Below are positions 15,855 through 25,080 of a DNA stretch of 64,000 bases, one piece after another; positions within the stretch are counted from its first letter, which is position 1; each line of letters begins with the position of its first letter. Where the stretch lies: the NCBI GenBank assembly GCA_050847315.1, contig CP193791.1; one strand, given 5' to 3'. The position numbers were made by a program, and so were the translations under genes. Source of the DNA: Cedecea sp000277545. GTDB taxonomy: Bacteria > Pseudomonadota > Gammaproteobacteria > Enterobacterales > Enterobacteriaceae. The notes below the pieces were generated by a model. It searched no databases. It was given only the letters and a program-made list of their open reading frames with translations, and was not told the origin of the DNA.

Positions 15855-16496
15855 TCAGGCTTTACGTTCCGGCGCGCCGTGAACCATCGTATAAGCGTAG
15901 TCGACGCCCATGCCGTAAGCCCCGCTGTGCTCACGAACCAGGTTCATCACCGCGTCATAAGTTTCTTTGCGTGACCAGTCGCGCTGGTACTCCAGCAGAA
16001 CCTGCTGCCAGGTCACCGGCACGGCACCGGCCTGCACCATCCGGTCAATGGAGCGTTCGTGGGCATCCACAGAAGTCCCGCCGGAAGTATCGGTCACCAC
16101 ATACACTTCAAAGCCTTCTTCCAGCGCCATCAGCGCCGGGAAGGTCAGGCACACTTCGGTCCACAGCGCTGAAATAATCAGTTTTTTACGGCCCGTCGCC
16201 TTCACCGCCTCAACAAAGGCTTTATCTTCCCAGGAGTTCATGGAAGTGCGCTCAATGGGCTTAATGTCAGGATGAACGGCTAATAATTCAGGCCAGATAT
16301 AGCCGCTGAAGCTTTTGGTTTCGACGGAGGTATAAATCGTCGGCACCTTAAATATTTTGCCCGCCTTTGCCAGCGCCACGGTGTTATTTTTCAGGGTCTG
16401 GCGATCGATATTCGCCACGCCGAAAGCCATTTGCGGCTGGTGATCGATAAAAATAAGGGCGGAGTTAGTTGGGTCAATCAGTTCACGAATAGACAT
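15855..16496 (-). CDS. Isochorismatase-like cysteine hydrolase (YcaC type)
   Basis: 213 aa. NSALIFIDHQPQMAFGV has the catalytic Asp, KLIISALWTEVCLTFPAL has the nucleophilic Cys, and a Lys/Arg-rich middle completes the isochorismatase-like triad. The sequence is close to YcaC-type hydrolases of unknown substrate. GAGGGAATAAA precedes ATG 16496. It is the first gene of the hydrolase-ABM-amidohydrolase operon and diverges from a LysR regulator across 163 bp, which very likely controls it. Confidence 0.85.
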   Translation of the reverse strand: MSIRELIDPTNSALIFIDHQPQMAFGVANIDRQTLKNNTVALAKAGKIFKVPTIYTSVETKSFSGYIWPELLAVHPDIKPIERTSMNSWEDKAFVEAVKATGRKKLIISALWTEVCLTFPALMALEEGFEVYVVTDTSGGTSVDAHERSIDRMVQAGAVPVTWQQVLLEYQRDWSRKETYDAVMNLVREHSGAYGMGVDYAYTMVHGAPERKA

Positions 16497-16659
16497 TTTA
16501 TTCCCTCAGCTATCAATGAGTTATTAAGGTATCCATCTCTGGATGACGCCTTTATTTTCTGCATACAGCCGCAGGGTTGATAGCCGGAATTTTCTAACGT
16601 CTTATTTAATTTTTTGGTGATAGACTTTTGCAAGGCCAAAGCCCGAACGGATTATCACT

Positions 16660-17577
16660 ATGCGTGTAAATTTAGATGTGCTGCTCATTCTTGATGCCTT
16701 AGATAAGCACGGCAGTTTTGCCGCCGCCGCTGAATCGCTGTTTAAAACGCCTGCGGCGCTGAGTTATATGGTGCAGAAGCTAGAAAACGATCTGAATATT
16801 AAACTGCTGGATCGCTCAGGCCATCGGGCAAAATTTACCGACACCGGCAGGATTGTGCTGGAAAAAGGGCGGATGGTGCTCAGCGCCGCGAAGGATCTGG
16901 AAAGCCAGGCTTTGCGCTCCACCTCCGGCTGGGAAAAAACGCTTACCATTGCGCTGGACGGTTCATTTCCCTTCCACCTGCTGCTGCCGCTGATGGAGGA
17001 GTTCTACGCCCTCGACCAGCAAACCACGCTTAATTTTACCCACCATACGCTGGCAGGAGCCTGGGAAGAACTGACCCACAACGGCGCGAACATTATTCTC
17101 GGCGCCATTAACGAGCCGCCGACGTCATCCGAATACGCCTACAAGATGCTGGGCACGCTGGACAACGTGTTTGTCGTCTCCCCCAAGCACGCGCTGGCAA
17201 AAGCGGAACATGTGCTTTCCAGCGACGAAGTTTGCCGCCATCGTGCGGCCATCATTGGCGATACGGCACGTTACTGCCAGCCAATCAACACCAATTACAT
17301 TGAAGAGCAAGAACGCGTGGTGGTGTTCGACTTCCCTAGCAAGGTCGCTATTTTAGTCTCGGGCCTGGCCTGCGGATTTTTACCCCGCCACATCGCCCAG
17401 CCACTCCTGAACAGCGGCAAATTAATTGAAAAACCGGTTGTATCGTTCCGTCAGACGGACGTGACCTACATCGGCTGGCATAACCGGGGTGAAGGCCTGG
17501 CCGCACGCTGGTGGCGAGAAAAGATCATTGAAGGGGATTTGGTCAACGCCCTTTATCAGCCCCCGGCGGAGAGCTAA
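16660..17577 (+). CDS. LysR-type transcriptional regulator
   Basis: 305 aa. Winged helix-turn-helix at 1-60 (LDALDKHGSFAAAAESLFKTPAALSYMVQKLE) and a periplasmic-binding-like effector domain. It diverges from the hydrolase/ABM/amidohydrolase operon, the usual arrangement for a local LysR activator. CTATCA/TGATAG hexamers recur in the 163-bp intergenic region (about 16509, 16577, 16617) and may be part of its operator. The start is ATG 16660 with a weak Shine-Dalgarno. The effector is unknown. Confidence 0.88.
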   Translation: MRVNLDVLLILDALDKHGSFAAAAESLFKTPAALSYMVQKLENDLNIKLLDRSGHRAKFTDTGRIVLEKGRMVLSAAKDLESQALRSTSGWEKTLTIALDGSFPFHLLLPLMEEFYALDQQTTLNFTHHTLAGAWEELTHNGANIILGAINEPPTSSEYAYKMLGTLDNVFVVSPKHALAKAEHVLSSDEVCRHRAAIIGDTARYCQPINTNYIEEQERVVVFDFPSKVAILVSGLACGFLPRHIAQPLLNSGKLIEKPVVSFRQTDVTYIGWHNRGEGLAARWWREKIIEGDLVNALYQPPAES

Positions 17578-17601
17578 ACCTCTCCCCGCCGGGTCATCGA
17601 C

Positions 17602-19419
17602 CTAAAGACTGCGCCAGACCGCGGCGCTGACGGCAGGCAAGTTCAGCTCGCGGTTATTGAGCGCCGCCTCGCCTTCGATCTGCGTCAAGGCTCTGCCGCT
17701 CAGCAAGGCATCCCACGGGAGCGTGGCCTGAACCTCGCTGCCGCGATTGATGGCCACCAGAACACGTTCGTTTTGATAAGCACGCACGAACACTACGACG
17801 TCCTGCTCAGCGTAGATGACCCGGCAACCACCGTGACGAAGCGCCCGGCTTTGCTTGCGCAGCTTGCCGAGCCGCTGATAAAGCGCCAGCAGATCTAAAT
17901 CCTGATCCTGTTTCTGCCACGGGAAAGGCTTGCGGCAGAAAGGATCGTTGTTGCCATCCAGCCCCACCTCATCGCCGTAATAGATACAGGGCACGCCGGG
18001 CCAGGCGTACAGCCAGATGACAGCCAGCGGCAAGCGGGCAACATCTTTACCAAGAATCGACTTAAAACGGGCGGTATCGTGGCTGTCGAGCTGGTTAAAC
18101 ATGCGCAGCTGCTGCTGATGGGAAAGTGCCGAGCGGTACTCTTCCATCCATGCTATACAGGTTTGGGCGTCAATATCCTGCGGCTCGTAAGAGATATCGG
18201 TGTTTGCCAAAAATCCCCACAGCGGGAAAGTAAAACCGCGATAATTCATGGCGGCATCTTCGGCATCGGCCTGCAGCCACTGCCGGGCATCGCCAAAGTG
18301 CTCGCCGAGGACGTAAGCATTCTGTTTGGTTTCTTTTGCCGCCTGGGTAATGCCGCTGACGTGCAGAAGATTATTTTTCGCCCCGCCTTCCTCTCCCAGC
18401 ATATGCACTACGTCCAGCCGCCAGCCGTCAATGCCCCAGGGCTCCCGCAGCCAGTGCCGCACAATGCTTTGCTCGCCGCGATAGATCTCATCCACCAGCG
18501 TGGCCGAGCGATAATCCAGCTTAGGCAGGCTGGAATAGCCCAACCAGTCCAGCGCCAACCCTTCGTCAGAAAAGCTGTACCAGTCGCGCCACGGAGACTG
18601 TGGGTGATGGCAGGCGCCATTCTCACCGTTCTGATGCCTGTCAAACCAGCCGTGCGTATCGCCGCTGTGGTTAAAAACGCCGTCCAGCATCAGCTTCATC
18701 CCCTGCCGGCGCGTATTTTCCCTCAGCCGCAGGAAAGCGGCATTACCGCCAAACTGCTCGTCTACCTGCCGGTAATCCTGAGTGTCGTACTTATGCACGC
18801 TGGGCGCGGTAAAAATAGGGTTCAGATAAAGTGCCGTCACGCCGAGCTTTTTCAGGTACGGCAGCTTTTCACTGATCCCGTCCAGATCGCCGCCGTAAAA
18901 CGTCGATCCTCCGGCTTCCCCGGTTAAAGGCTCATGCCACTCCCGGCGGACGATATCCCGCCCGGCCGCATGATGAAAATAAACGTTATCCTGCACCGGC
19001 TGGCGATTAGCCCCGCGCGCAAAACGATCCGGGAAGATCTGATAGAACACCTGGTCCTGCACCCAATCCGGGCCGTCATCCGGCGTATCAAAAGCGAACT
19101 GTTCCAGCCGGGCCGGCGGCGTTGTCTGGAAGCCCTGAGGTGTGTACCAGCGCTGCCTGTCCTGCCAGAGTAGCTTAAAGCTGTAGCGACGGCGCGGCTG
19201 CCCTTCGGCGGTATCGAGGGTGACTTTCCAGGCGACAACGCCCTCAAGGGGAGCCTGTTTCTGGCGCACCATGCCCAGAGAAATCTCTTCGTTATCTTTT
19301 TCGCCGCGCAGAATCACTTTTTCCGGCAAGTCATCCCCCGCCAGCCACAGGGTAATGACAAGACTGCGTTCCCGCGTCTGGATAAACGGCGCCACCGGCA
19401 GGTGCCAGGCATTCAACAT
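17602..19419 (-). CDS. malZ: Maltodextrin glucosidase MalZ
   Basis: 605 aa, E. coli length. A cytoplasmic GH13 enzyme that removes glucose from the reducing end of maltodextrins. DGVFNHSGD, GWRLDVVHML, GEHFGDA and NQLDSHDTAR are the four conserved GH13 regions with the catalytic Asp, Glu and Asp. ATG 19419 (MLNAWHLPV) matches E. coli and has GGGAAAG upstream; 22 further in-frame codons upstream are not conserved. It is transcribed towards the LysR gene. A clear MalT box in the right orientation was not found. Confidence 0.95.
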   Translation of the reverse strand: MLNAWHLPVAPFIQTRERSLVITLWLAGDDLPEKVILRGEKDNEEISLGMVRQKQAPLEGVVAWKVTLDTAEGQPRRRYSFKLLWQDRQRWYTPQGFQTTPPARLEQFAFDTPDDGPDWVQDQVFYQIFPDRFARGANRQPVQDNVYFHHAAGRDIVRREWHEPLTGEAGGSTFYGGDLDGISEKLPYLKKLGVTALYLNPIFTAPSVHKYDTQDYRQVDEQFGGNAAFLRLRENTRRQGMKLMLDGVFNHSGDTHGWFDRHQNGENGACHHPQSPWRDWYSFSDEGLALDWLGYSSLPKLDYRSATLVDEIYRGEQSIVRHWLREPWGIDGWRLDVVHMLGEEGGAKNNLLHVSGITQAAKETKQNAYVLGEHFGDARQWLQADAEDAAMNYRGFTFPLWGFLANTDISYEPQDIDAQTCIAWMEEYRSALSHQQQLRMFNQLDSHDTARFKSILGKDVARLPLAVIWLYAWPGVPCIYYGDEVGLDGNNDPFCRKPFPWQKQDQDLDLLALYQRLGKLRKQSRALRHGGCRVIYAEQDVVVFVRAYQNERVLVAINRGSEVQATLPWDALLSGRALTQIEGEAALNNRELNLPAVSAAVWRSL

Positions 19420-19536
19420 AGTAACTTTCCCATCGCTTAAAAATGACGCCACCTTGCCACAGCATAAGGCTTTATCACTCATCATTCCGGGTTAATTTAG
19501 GGGAGGACAGGAGGGGTGGAGACGGGAGAAATTATT

Positions 19537-19638
19537 CCCCTCACCCCGGCCCTCTCCCCAAAGGGGCGAGGGGGAAAAACGAATGAGGAGAACGCTATTT
19601 ATCCCCTCTCCCTGCCAGGGAGAGGGTCAGGGTGAGGG
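19537..19638. repeat. Long G/C-rich inverted repeat, copy 3
   Basis: CCCCTCACCCCGGCCCTCTC at the left, AGGGAGAGGGTCAGGGTGAGGG at the right, with inner hairpins in both arms (CCCCAAAGGGG; CCCTGCCAGGG). It fills the gap between the malZ start and the proY end. Confidence 0.78.
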
Positions 19639-19673
19639 TAAAACCAGATACCGCGTTCTAACCGAATCAGCCA

Positions 19674-21044
19674 CTACACTGGCAACGACTGCGCCTTAAC
19701 CCGGCGCTTAACAACCCAGCCAATAAGCAGCAGCGCAATCCAGCCGCAGCCCACGTACAGCGAAATACGGGTATCCGGGTGGTAACCAATCAGCCCGATA
19801 ATAAACACCAGGAACACCAGGCCCACGACGGTCGTCGCTACGCCACCGGGGATCGGGAATTTCAGCGCTTTCGCCTCTTCCGGCGACAGGCGGCGGCGGA
19901 AGGCAATCTGCGACAGCAGGATCATTATCCAGACCCAAACGGTGGCGAACGTTGCCAGCGACGCAATCACCAGGAAGACGTTTTCCGGCATGATGTAGTT
20001 CAGGTAAACCGCCAGCAGCAGCGCGCAGGCCATCACCACAACTGTGACCCACGGAATACCGTTGCGGGAAGTCCTGGCGAAGATTTTAGGCGCGCTACCC
20101 TGCTCGGCCATGCCGTGCAGCATGCGGCCCACGCCAAACACATCGCTGTTAATCGCCGAGAGCGAAGCCGTGATAACCACAAAGTTCAGAATACCGGCTG
20201 CAGCGGTAATGCCCATATGCTGGAAGGTCATCACAAACGGACTGCCTTCGGTGCCCACCTGGTTCCAGGGATAAATGGACATGATGACGAACAGCGTCCC
20301 CACGTAGAACACCAGAATACGCAGCGGCACGGAGTTTATTGCGCGCGGAATGGATTTTTGCGGATCTTTCGCTTCGCCTGCGGTGATGCCGATAATCTCA
20401 ATCCCGCCGTAGGCAAACATCACCATCTGCAGAGACATGATCATGCCCAGCCAGCCGTTGCTGAAGAAGCCACCGTTGCTCCACAGGTTGTGGATACCGG
20501 TCGCCTGGCCGCCGTTGCCAATCCCCCACACGATAATGCCGATCCCGGCAATAATCATGATGATGATGGTGGCTACTTTGAAGAATGAGAACCAGAACTC
20601 CAGCTCGCCGAACACCTTCACGCTCATCAGGTTGATGGCGCAGATAATCAGCACCACGCTCAGCACCCAGACCCAGTGCGGCACCGCCGGGAACCAGATA
20701 CCCATGTAGATCCCGAACGCGGTCACGTCGGCGATGGCAACAATCAAAATCTCAAAGCAGTAGGTCCAGCCGGTAATATAGCCAGCCAGCGGCCCAAGGT
20801 TGTCCTGAGCATAGCGAGAAAACGAGCTGGCAGCGGGATTGTGCACCGACATTTCGCCCAGCGCGCGCATAATAATATAGGCCGCCACGCCGCCGATGAT
20901 ATACGCCAGCAGAACGCTCGGCCCCGCCATTTTGATGGCGTCCGCCGAACCGTAAAACAGCCCTGTGCCAATCGCCGACCCCAGCGCCATAAATCGAATG
21001 TGCCGGGTGCTCAAACCGCGCTTGAGCTTGTTGGTGTTTTCCAT
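19674..21044 (-). CDS. proY: Amino-acid permease ProY
   Basis: 456 aa with 12 membrane helices of the APC superfamily, closely matching E. coli ProY (GLSTRHIRFMALGSAIGTGL near the start). ProY is a cryptic proline transporter in Salmonella; in other bacteria it is linked to histidine uptake. ATG 21044 (MENTNKLKRG) fits the E. coli start; a GTG at 21059 is also in frame. It follows brnQ by 72 bp but a strong terminator lies between them. Confidence 0.93.
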   Translation of the reverse strand: MENTNKLKRGLSTRHIRFMALGSAIGTGLFYGSADAIKMAGPSVLLAYIIGGVAAYIIMRALGEMSVHNPAASSFSRYAQDNLGPLAGYITGWTYCFEILIVAIADVTAFGIYMGIWFPAVPHWVWVLSVVLIICAINLMSVKVFGELEFWFSFFKVATIIIMIIAGIGIIVWGIGNGGQATGIHNLWSNGGFFSNGWLGMIMSLQMVMFAYGGIEIIGITAGEAKDPQKSIPRAINSVPLRILVFYVGTLFVIMSIYPWNQVGTEGSPFVMTFQHMGITAAAGILNFVVITASLSAINSDVFGVGRMLHGMAEQGSAPKIFARTSRNGIPWVTVVVMACALLLAVYLNYIMPENVFLVIASLATFATVWVWIMILLSQIAFRRRLSPEEAKALKFPIPGGVATTVVGLVFLVFIIGLIGYHPDTRISLYVGCGWIALLLIGWVVKRRVKAQSLPV

Positions 21045-21067
21045 GAATCCAGGTTCCACGCTTTACA

Positions 21068-21100
21068 ATAAAAAAACCACGGAGGACGACTCCGTGGTTA
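21068..21100 (-). terminator. Rho-independent terminator of brnQ
   Basis: AACCACGGAG, a five-base loop and CTCCGTGGTT, followed on the minus strand by a T-run. Confidence 0.85.
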
Positions 21101-21116
21101 CTTAGCAATCAAAAAA

Positions 21117-22436
21117 TTAGTGGGCGGCGGAGGTGACCTGACGCCCCGCTGCTTTGTCCCAGATAGCGGTGATCACCACCATCGCAACGGTCGGCAGCAG
21201 CCAGGCAAGTCCCTGATCCGCCAGCGGCAATTTCGCCGCCCAGCCAGGCAGCATGTCGCTGATGGCCGATGCCTTAATGCCGTCAATCATACCAAACAGC
21301 AGGCTTATCAGCATCGCCGGGGCAATAACGCGGGTGGAGTTGTTCCACCACGGACGGGTGAAGCTCAACACCACCAGGGCAATACAAGGTGGATAGATTG
21401 CCGTCAGTACCGGGATCGAAATCTGAATCAGGTGGCTCAGGCCCAGGTTAGATACCACCATCGAGAACAGGCCGAGGATAAACACCAGCGAGCGGTAAGA
21501 GAGCGGCAGATACTGGCTAAAGAACTCCGCGCAGGCACAGGTCAGGCCCACGGCGGTAACCAGACAAGCCAGGAAGATCAGCGCCGCCAGGAAGAAGCTA
21601 CCGGCCCCGCCAAAGGTATGCGCCACATAAGCGTGCAGAATAGCCGCGCCGTTGGCTTTCTGATCGACCAGGTTCGCGCTATCGGAACCGAGGTGGAACA
21701 GTGCCAGGTAGATAACCGTCAGGCCGATACCGGCAATCAGGCCAGCCCAAATCGTGTAGCGGGTCAGCAGGCGAGATTCGGTCACACCGCGAGAGCGCGC
21801 GGCATTCACGATAACAATCCCGAACACCAGCGAAGCCAGCGTGTCCATCGTCAGGTAGCCGTTCACGAAGCCGTTAGAAAACGCCGCGTTCTGGTAGGCT
21901 TCAGTCGCCGTGCTCAGGCCACCGGCTGGCCACAGCACCGCCCCGGCCGCCAGGATCAGCAGCGCGATGATTTTCACCGGCGCCAGCACGTGGCCCACGG
22001 TGTCCAGCAGCTTACCCGGATAAAGAGAAATCCCGATCACCAGCGCAAAGTACACCAGGCTGTAAATAAACAGCGGCATATCGCCCATACCGGTCAGCGG
22101 AGCAATTCCCACTTCAAAGGAAACGGTGGTGGTACGCGGCGTGGCAAACAGCGGCCCTACGGCCAGGTAGCAGACGGTCGCCAGCAAAATACCGGCGCGG
22201 CGGCCAATCGGCGAGCTAAGGCTGTCAATACCGCCGCCGACGCGGGCAATCGCCACGATAGTCAGAACGGGTAAACCTACCGCCGTGACCAGGAAGCCAA
22301 GCGCCGCCGTCCAGACGTGCTCGCCAGCCTGTAAGCCAACCATAGGAGGGAAAATAATGTTGCCCGCGCCGACAAACAGCGCAAAGGTCATAAAGCCCAG
22401 AGCGATGATGTCACGAGATTTCAAATGATAGGTCAT
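21117..22436 (-). CDS. brnQ: Branched-chain amino-acid transport protein BrnQ
   Basis: 439 aa, E. coli length. Twelve membrane helices of the LIVCS family; GAGNIIFPPMVGLQAGEHVW near the N terminus is the family signature. It imports leucine, isoleucine and valine with Na+ or H+. ATG 22436 has no strong Shine-Dalgarno. The order phoB-phoR-brnQ-proY is the E. coli order. Confidence 0.95.
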   Translation of the reverse strand: MTYHLKSRDIIALGFMTFALFVGAGNIIFPPMVGLQAGEHVWTAALGFLVTAVGLPVLTIVAIARVGGGIDSLSSPIGRRAGILLATVCYLAVGPLFATPRTTTVSFEVGIAPLTGMGDMPLFIYSLVYFALVIGISLYPGKLLDTVGHVLAPVKIIALLILAAGAVLWPAGGLSTATEAYQNAAFSNGFVNGYLTMDTLASLVFGIVIVNAARSRGVTESRLLTRYTIWAGLIAGIGLTVIYLALFHLGSDSANLVDQKANGAAILHAYVAHTFGGAGSFFLAALIFLACLVTAVGLTCACAEFFSQYLPLSYRSLVFILGLFSMVVSNLGLSHLIQISIPVLTAIYPPCIALVVLSFTRPWWNNSTRVIAPAMLISLLFGMIDGIKASAISDMLPGWAAKLPLADQGLAWLLPTVAMVVITAIWDKAAGRQVTSAAH

Positions 22437-22861
22437 AAAATAAAGCAGCCTGTGGATGTGTGGTGTTGAAAATGCTCAAATTTTTAAACCGACGTTCAGT
22501 CCAAATAACGTTCGGTAAAAACGCGGTTATTACCGGTAACGACAGCGGAATATGCTTCTCCGGATCGGTGGCGAAGAATAGTTAGTCGAATTACCACGCA
22601 ATTTCAGTCGGTCTGGTAATAACAGGGGGGCAATTAAAACGCTTATAGCGTTTGAAGACAAGAAGGGATCGGGAAACCAGAAATATATCCTTTAAAAATA
22701 CGCATAACCAGTGAATAAAGTTGATTATACGCTTTTGTTATGGCTTATCATGCGGACAAAAAAGCATCAATTCGATATTCATCGCTTAACGAGTGGTGAA
22801 AATACAAACAAAAAGGCCAGAAAACTGGCCTGTGGAAAGTGTACTTGACGGTTGCGGTGAA
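22437..22861. other. 425-bp gap between phoR and brnQ
   Basis: It holds the phoR terminator at its phoR side and presumably the brnQ promoter. On the minus strand a perfect TATAAT lies at 22724-22729, but no good -35 is at the right distance. That would give a brnQ leader of nearly 300 bases. The leader contains several short inverted repeats, such as ACCGGTAACG near 22536. No open frame with a ribosome-binding site was recognised. Confidence 0.45.
22807..22831 (-). terminator. Rho-independent terminator of phoR
   Basis: On the minus strand AGGCCAG, loop TTTT, CTGGCCT, then TTTTG. It ends the phoBR transcript. Confidence 0.85.
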
Positions 22862-24169
22862 TTAATGTGCAGCCACCGCTGACTCAGGAGCGATTAAGCG
22901 CTCGGGCAGGATGAACGAAAACGTCGAACCCTGCCCCGGTACGCTTTCGATATCCAGCCGCGCATCATGATGGCTAAGGGCATGCTTCACGATGGCCAGC
23001 CCAAGCCCGCTGCCTCCGGTCTGCCGGGAACGCGCTTTGTCTACTCGGTAGAAACGCTCCGTCAGGCGCGGAATGTGCTCGGCGGAGATCCCCGGCCCGG
23101 TATCCTTCACGCTGAACGCTACGCCGTGAGGCAGCCTGCGCCAGGTGACGGTGATGTGCGTCCCGGCAGGCGTGTGATTCACCGCGTTATACACCAGGTT
23201 AGAGATCGCGCTGCGCAGCTGCTCTTCGTTACCGTAAACCTGCAGCCCTGGCTCAACGTTAAAAGTGAGCGTTTGCTTCTGCTGGCTCAACGTCTGCGCC
23301 TCTCGTTCCACCACGCGCAGCATCAGCGGCACGTCGATTTTCTCATTCATCGACAGCGTGGGCGCGGCTTCTATGCGCGACAGCGTTAACAATTGCCTCA
23401 CCAGCCCTTCCATGCGTGAAGTTTGCTCGCGCATGGTATGCAGGGCTTTATCCCGCAACGGCCCTTCCAAAGCCTGATCCTGCATCATCTCCAGGTAACC
23501 CTGTAACACGGTCAGCGGCGTGCGCAGCTCATGGCTAACGTTGGCAAAGAAATTGCGGCGAGCGCCTTCAAGCTGGTGCATCTGCGTGACGTCTCGCGCC
23601 ACCATCAGCCACTGCCCGTCGGCGTAGGGCATCACGCGGAACTCAAGATGACGGCCATTGTTGAGTATCAGCGTCAGCGGGCGACCAAACTGCTGCTTCG
23701 CCACGTATTGCGAGAATTCAGGGTAACGCAGCAGGTTGAGGATATTTTGGCCGCTGTCGTCAGGCCAGCGCAGGCCAAGCAGCTGTTGCGCCAGGCCGTT
23801 ACACCAAAAAATGGTGCCTTCTTCGGTGGTCAGCACCACCGCATCGGGCAGCGATTCGGCTCCGCTTCGGAAGCGTTTGATCAGGTTGCCCAACTCTTTG
23901 CGGCGCTTTTTATTACGCAGCTGCATCTGGTGCAGCCCGTACAGCAGAGGTTCCCAGCTTCCCCGCCCGGGCGGCGGGGTCATGCTGCGGTCAACCCACA
24001 GCCACCAGGAAAGACGAAGTAAATTCCAGAAATGCCAGCTTAACAGGGCGGTCACCGCCGCCAGTAAAAACCACGGCAGGTGGCCAAAAATCAATCCGAG
24101 AATTGCCGCTGGCATACAACAGAGCACCAGCTCCAGTACCAGCCTTTTCCATGACAGCCGTTCCAGCAC
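22862..24169 (-). CDS. phoR: Phosphate-regulon sensor histidine kinase PhoR
   Basis: 435 aa (431 in E. coli). Two N-terminal membrane helices, a PAS domain (about 96-200), then NVSHELRTPLTVLQGYLEMM with the phosphorylated His near residue 213. N, G1 and G2 boxes follow (NLVYNAVNHTP, DTGPGIS, GGSGLGLAI). PhoR phosphorylates PhoB when phosphate is short and is held inactive by PstSCAB-PhoU otherwise. GTG 24169 with AGGAG upstream. It is 22 bp downstream of phoB. Confidence 0.97.
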   Translation of the reverse strand: MLERLSWKRLVLELVLCCMPAAILGLIFGHLPWFLLAAVTALLSWHFWNLLRLSWWLWVDRSMTPPPGRGSWEPLLYGLHQMQLRNKKRRKELGNLIKRFRSGAESLPDAVVLTTEEGTIFWCNGLAQQLLGLRWPDDSGQNILNLLRYPEFSQYVAKQQFGRPLTLILNNGRHLEFRVMPYADGQWLMVARDVTQMHQLEGARRNFFANVSHELRTPLTVLQGYLEMMQDQALEGPLRDKALHTMREQTSRMEGLVRQLLTLSRIEAAPTLSMNEKIDVPLMLRVVEREAQTLSQQKQTLTFNVEPGLQVYGNEEQLRSAISNLVYNAVNHTPAGTHITVTWRRLPHGVAFSVKDTGPGISAEHIPRLTERFYRVDKARSRQTGGSGLGLAIVKHALSHHDARLDIESVPGQGSTFSFILPERLIAPESAVAAH

Positions 24170-24191
24170 GCGTCACGCTCCTGTCAGCATA

Positions 24192-24881
24192 TTAAAAACG
24201 GGTTGAAAAACGATAACCCGTGCCGCGAACTGTTTGCACCATTTTGTCATGACCACTTGTTTCCAACGCTTTACGCAGGCGACGAATATGCACGTCTACG
24301 GTACGGTCTTCAACGTAAACGTTCGTTCCCCACACGTTATTGAGCAGCTGTTCACGGCTGTAAACGCGCTCCGGGTGGGTCATAAAGAAGTGTAACAGCT
24401 TAAATTCAGTTGGCCCCATGTCGAGCGGATCTTCGCCGGTCATCACGCGGTGTGAGGACGGGTCCAGGCTCAGCCCCTGCATCTCAATCACTTCTTCCAC
24501 CGCCATCGGGGAAATACGGCGCATCACCGCTTTAATACGCGCCACCAGCTCTTTAGGCGAGAACGGCTTAGTGATGTAATCATCGGCACCGACTTCAAGG
24601 CCACGCACGCGATCTTCTTCTTCGCCACGCGCGGTCAGCATCATCACCGGGATTTCGCGGGTCAGCGCTTCACGCTTCAGGTGCTTGATAAACTGGATCC
24701 CGGAACCGCCTGGCAGCATCCAGTCCAGCAGGATCAGGTCGGGGAAAGGTTCAATCAGCAGGTTAACCGCGCTGTCATAATCTTCCGCCTCTACCGACTG
24801 GAAGCCATTTTGCTCGAGCACAAAGCTCACCATTTCACGAATCGGAGCTTCATCTTCTACGACTAAAATGCGTCTCGCCAT
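24192..24881 (-). CDS. phoB: Phosphate-regulon response regulator PhoB
   Basis: 229 aa, E. coli length. Receiver domain 1-120 with DLILLDWMLPG (phosphorylated Asp near 53) and an OmpR-type winged helix with REQLLNNVWGTNVYVEDRTVDVHIRRLRK split across its recognition region. It activates pst, phoA and other Pho-box promoters. Its own promoter has a Pho box at 24943-24960, so it is autoregulated. Confidence 0.97.
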   Translation of the reverse strand: MARRILVVEDEAPIREMVSFVLEQNGFQSVEAEDYDSAVNLLIEPFPDLILLDWMLPGGSGIQFIKHLKREALTREIPVMMLTARGEEEDRVRGLEVGADDYITKPFSPKELVARIKAVMRRISPMAVEEVIEMQGLSLDPSSHRVMTGEDPLDMGPTEFKLLHFFMTHPERVYSREQLLNNVWGTNVYVEDRTVDVHIRRLRKALETSGHDKMVQTVRGTGYRFSTRF

Positions 24882-24942
24882 GATTTACCCTGTTGAAAAG
24901 AGACCATCTCTTATTAATTGTGCGCCAGTATGCGTCAGATTT

Positions 24943-24960
24943 GTGACAGATTTATGAAAA
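24943..24960 (-). promoter_or_regulatory. Pho box of phoBR
   Basis: The minus strand reads TTTTCATAAATCTGTCAC, two PhoB half-sites in direct repeat (consensus CTGTCAT-A4-CTGTCAT), with a further half-site-like AAATCTGACG next to it. It lies 62 bp upstream of the phoB start. Confidence 0.8.
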
Positions 24961-25080
24961 AGATGACGGCAAGATATTTCACCTTTTTGAATTATGACAG
25001 CCATGGATTTTTACTGGCGGTTACGCTGCCAGCTCAATAGCTTATAATCGGTAATTCGCCTCTTTGCCATGGGACAGGTT

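Noticed and set aside
19496..19522. MalT-box-like GGGGAGGA upstream of malZ
   Set aside because: Only a partial match and in the orientation opposite to that expected for malZ; G/A-rich sequence beside the repeat explains it.
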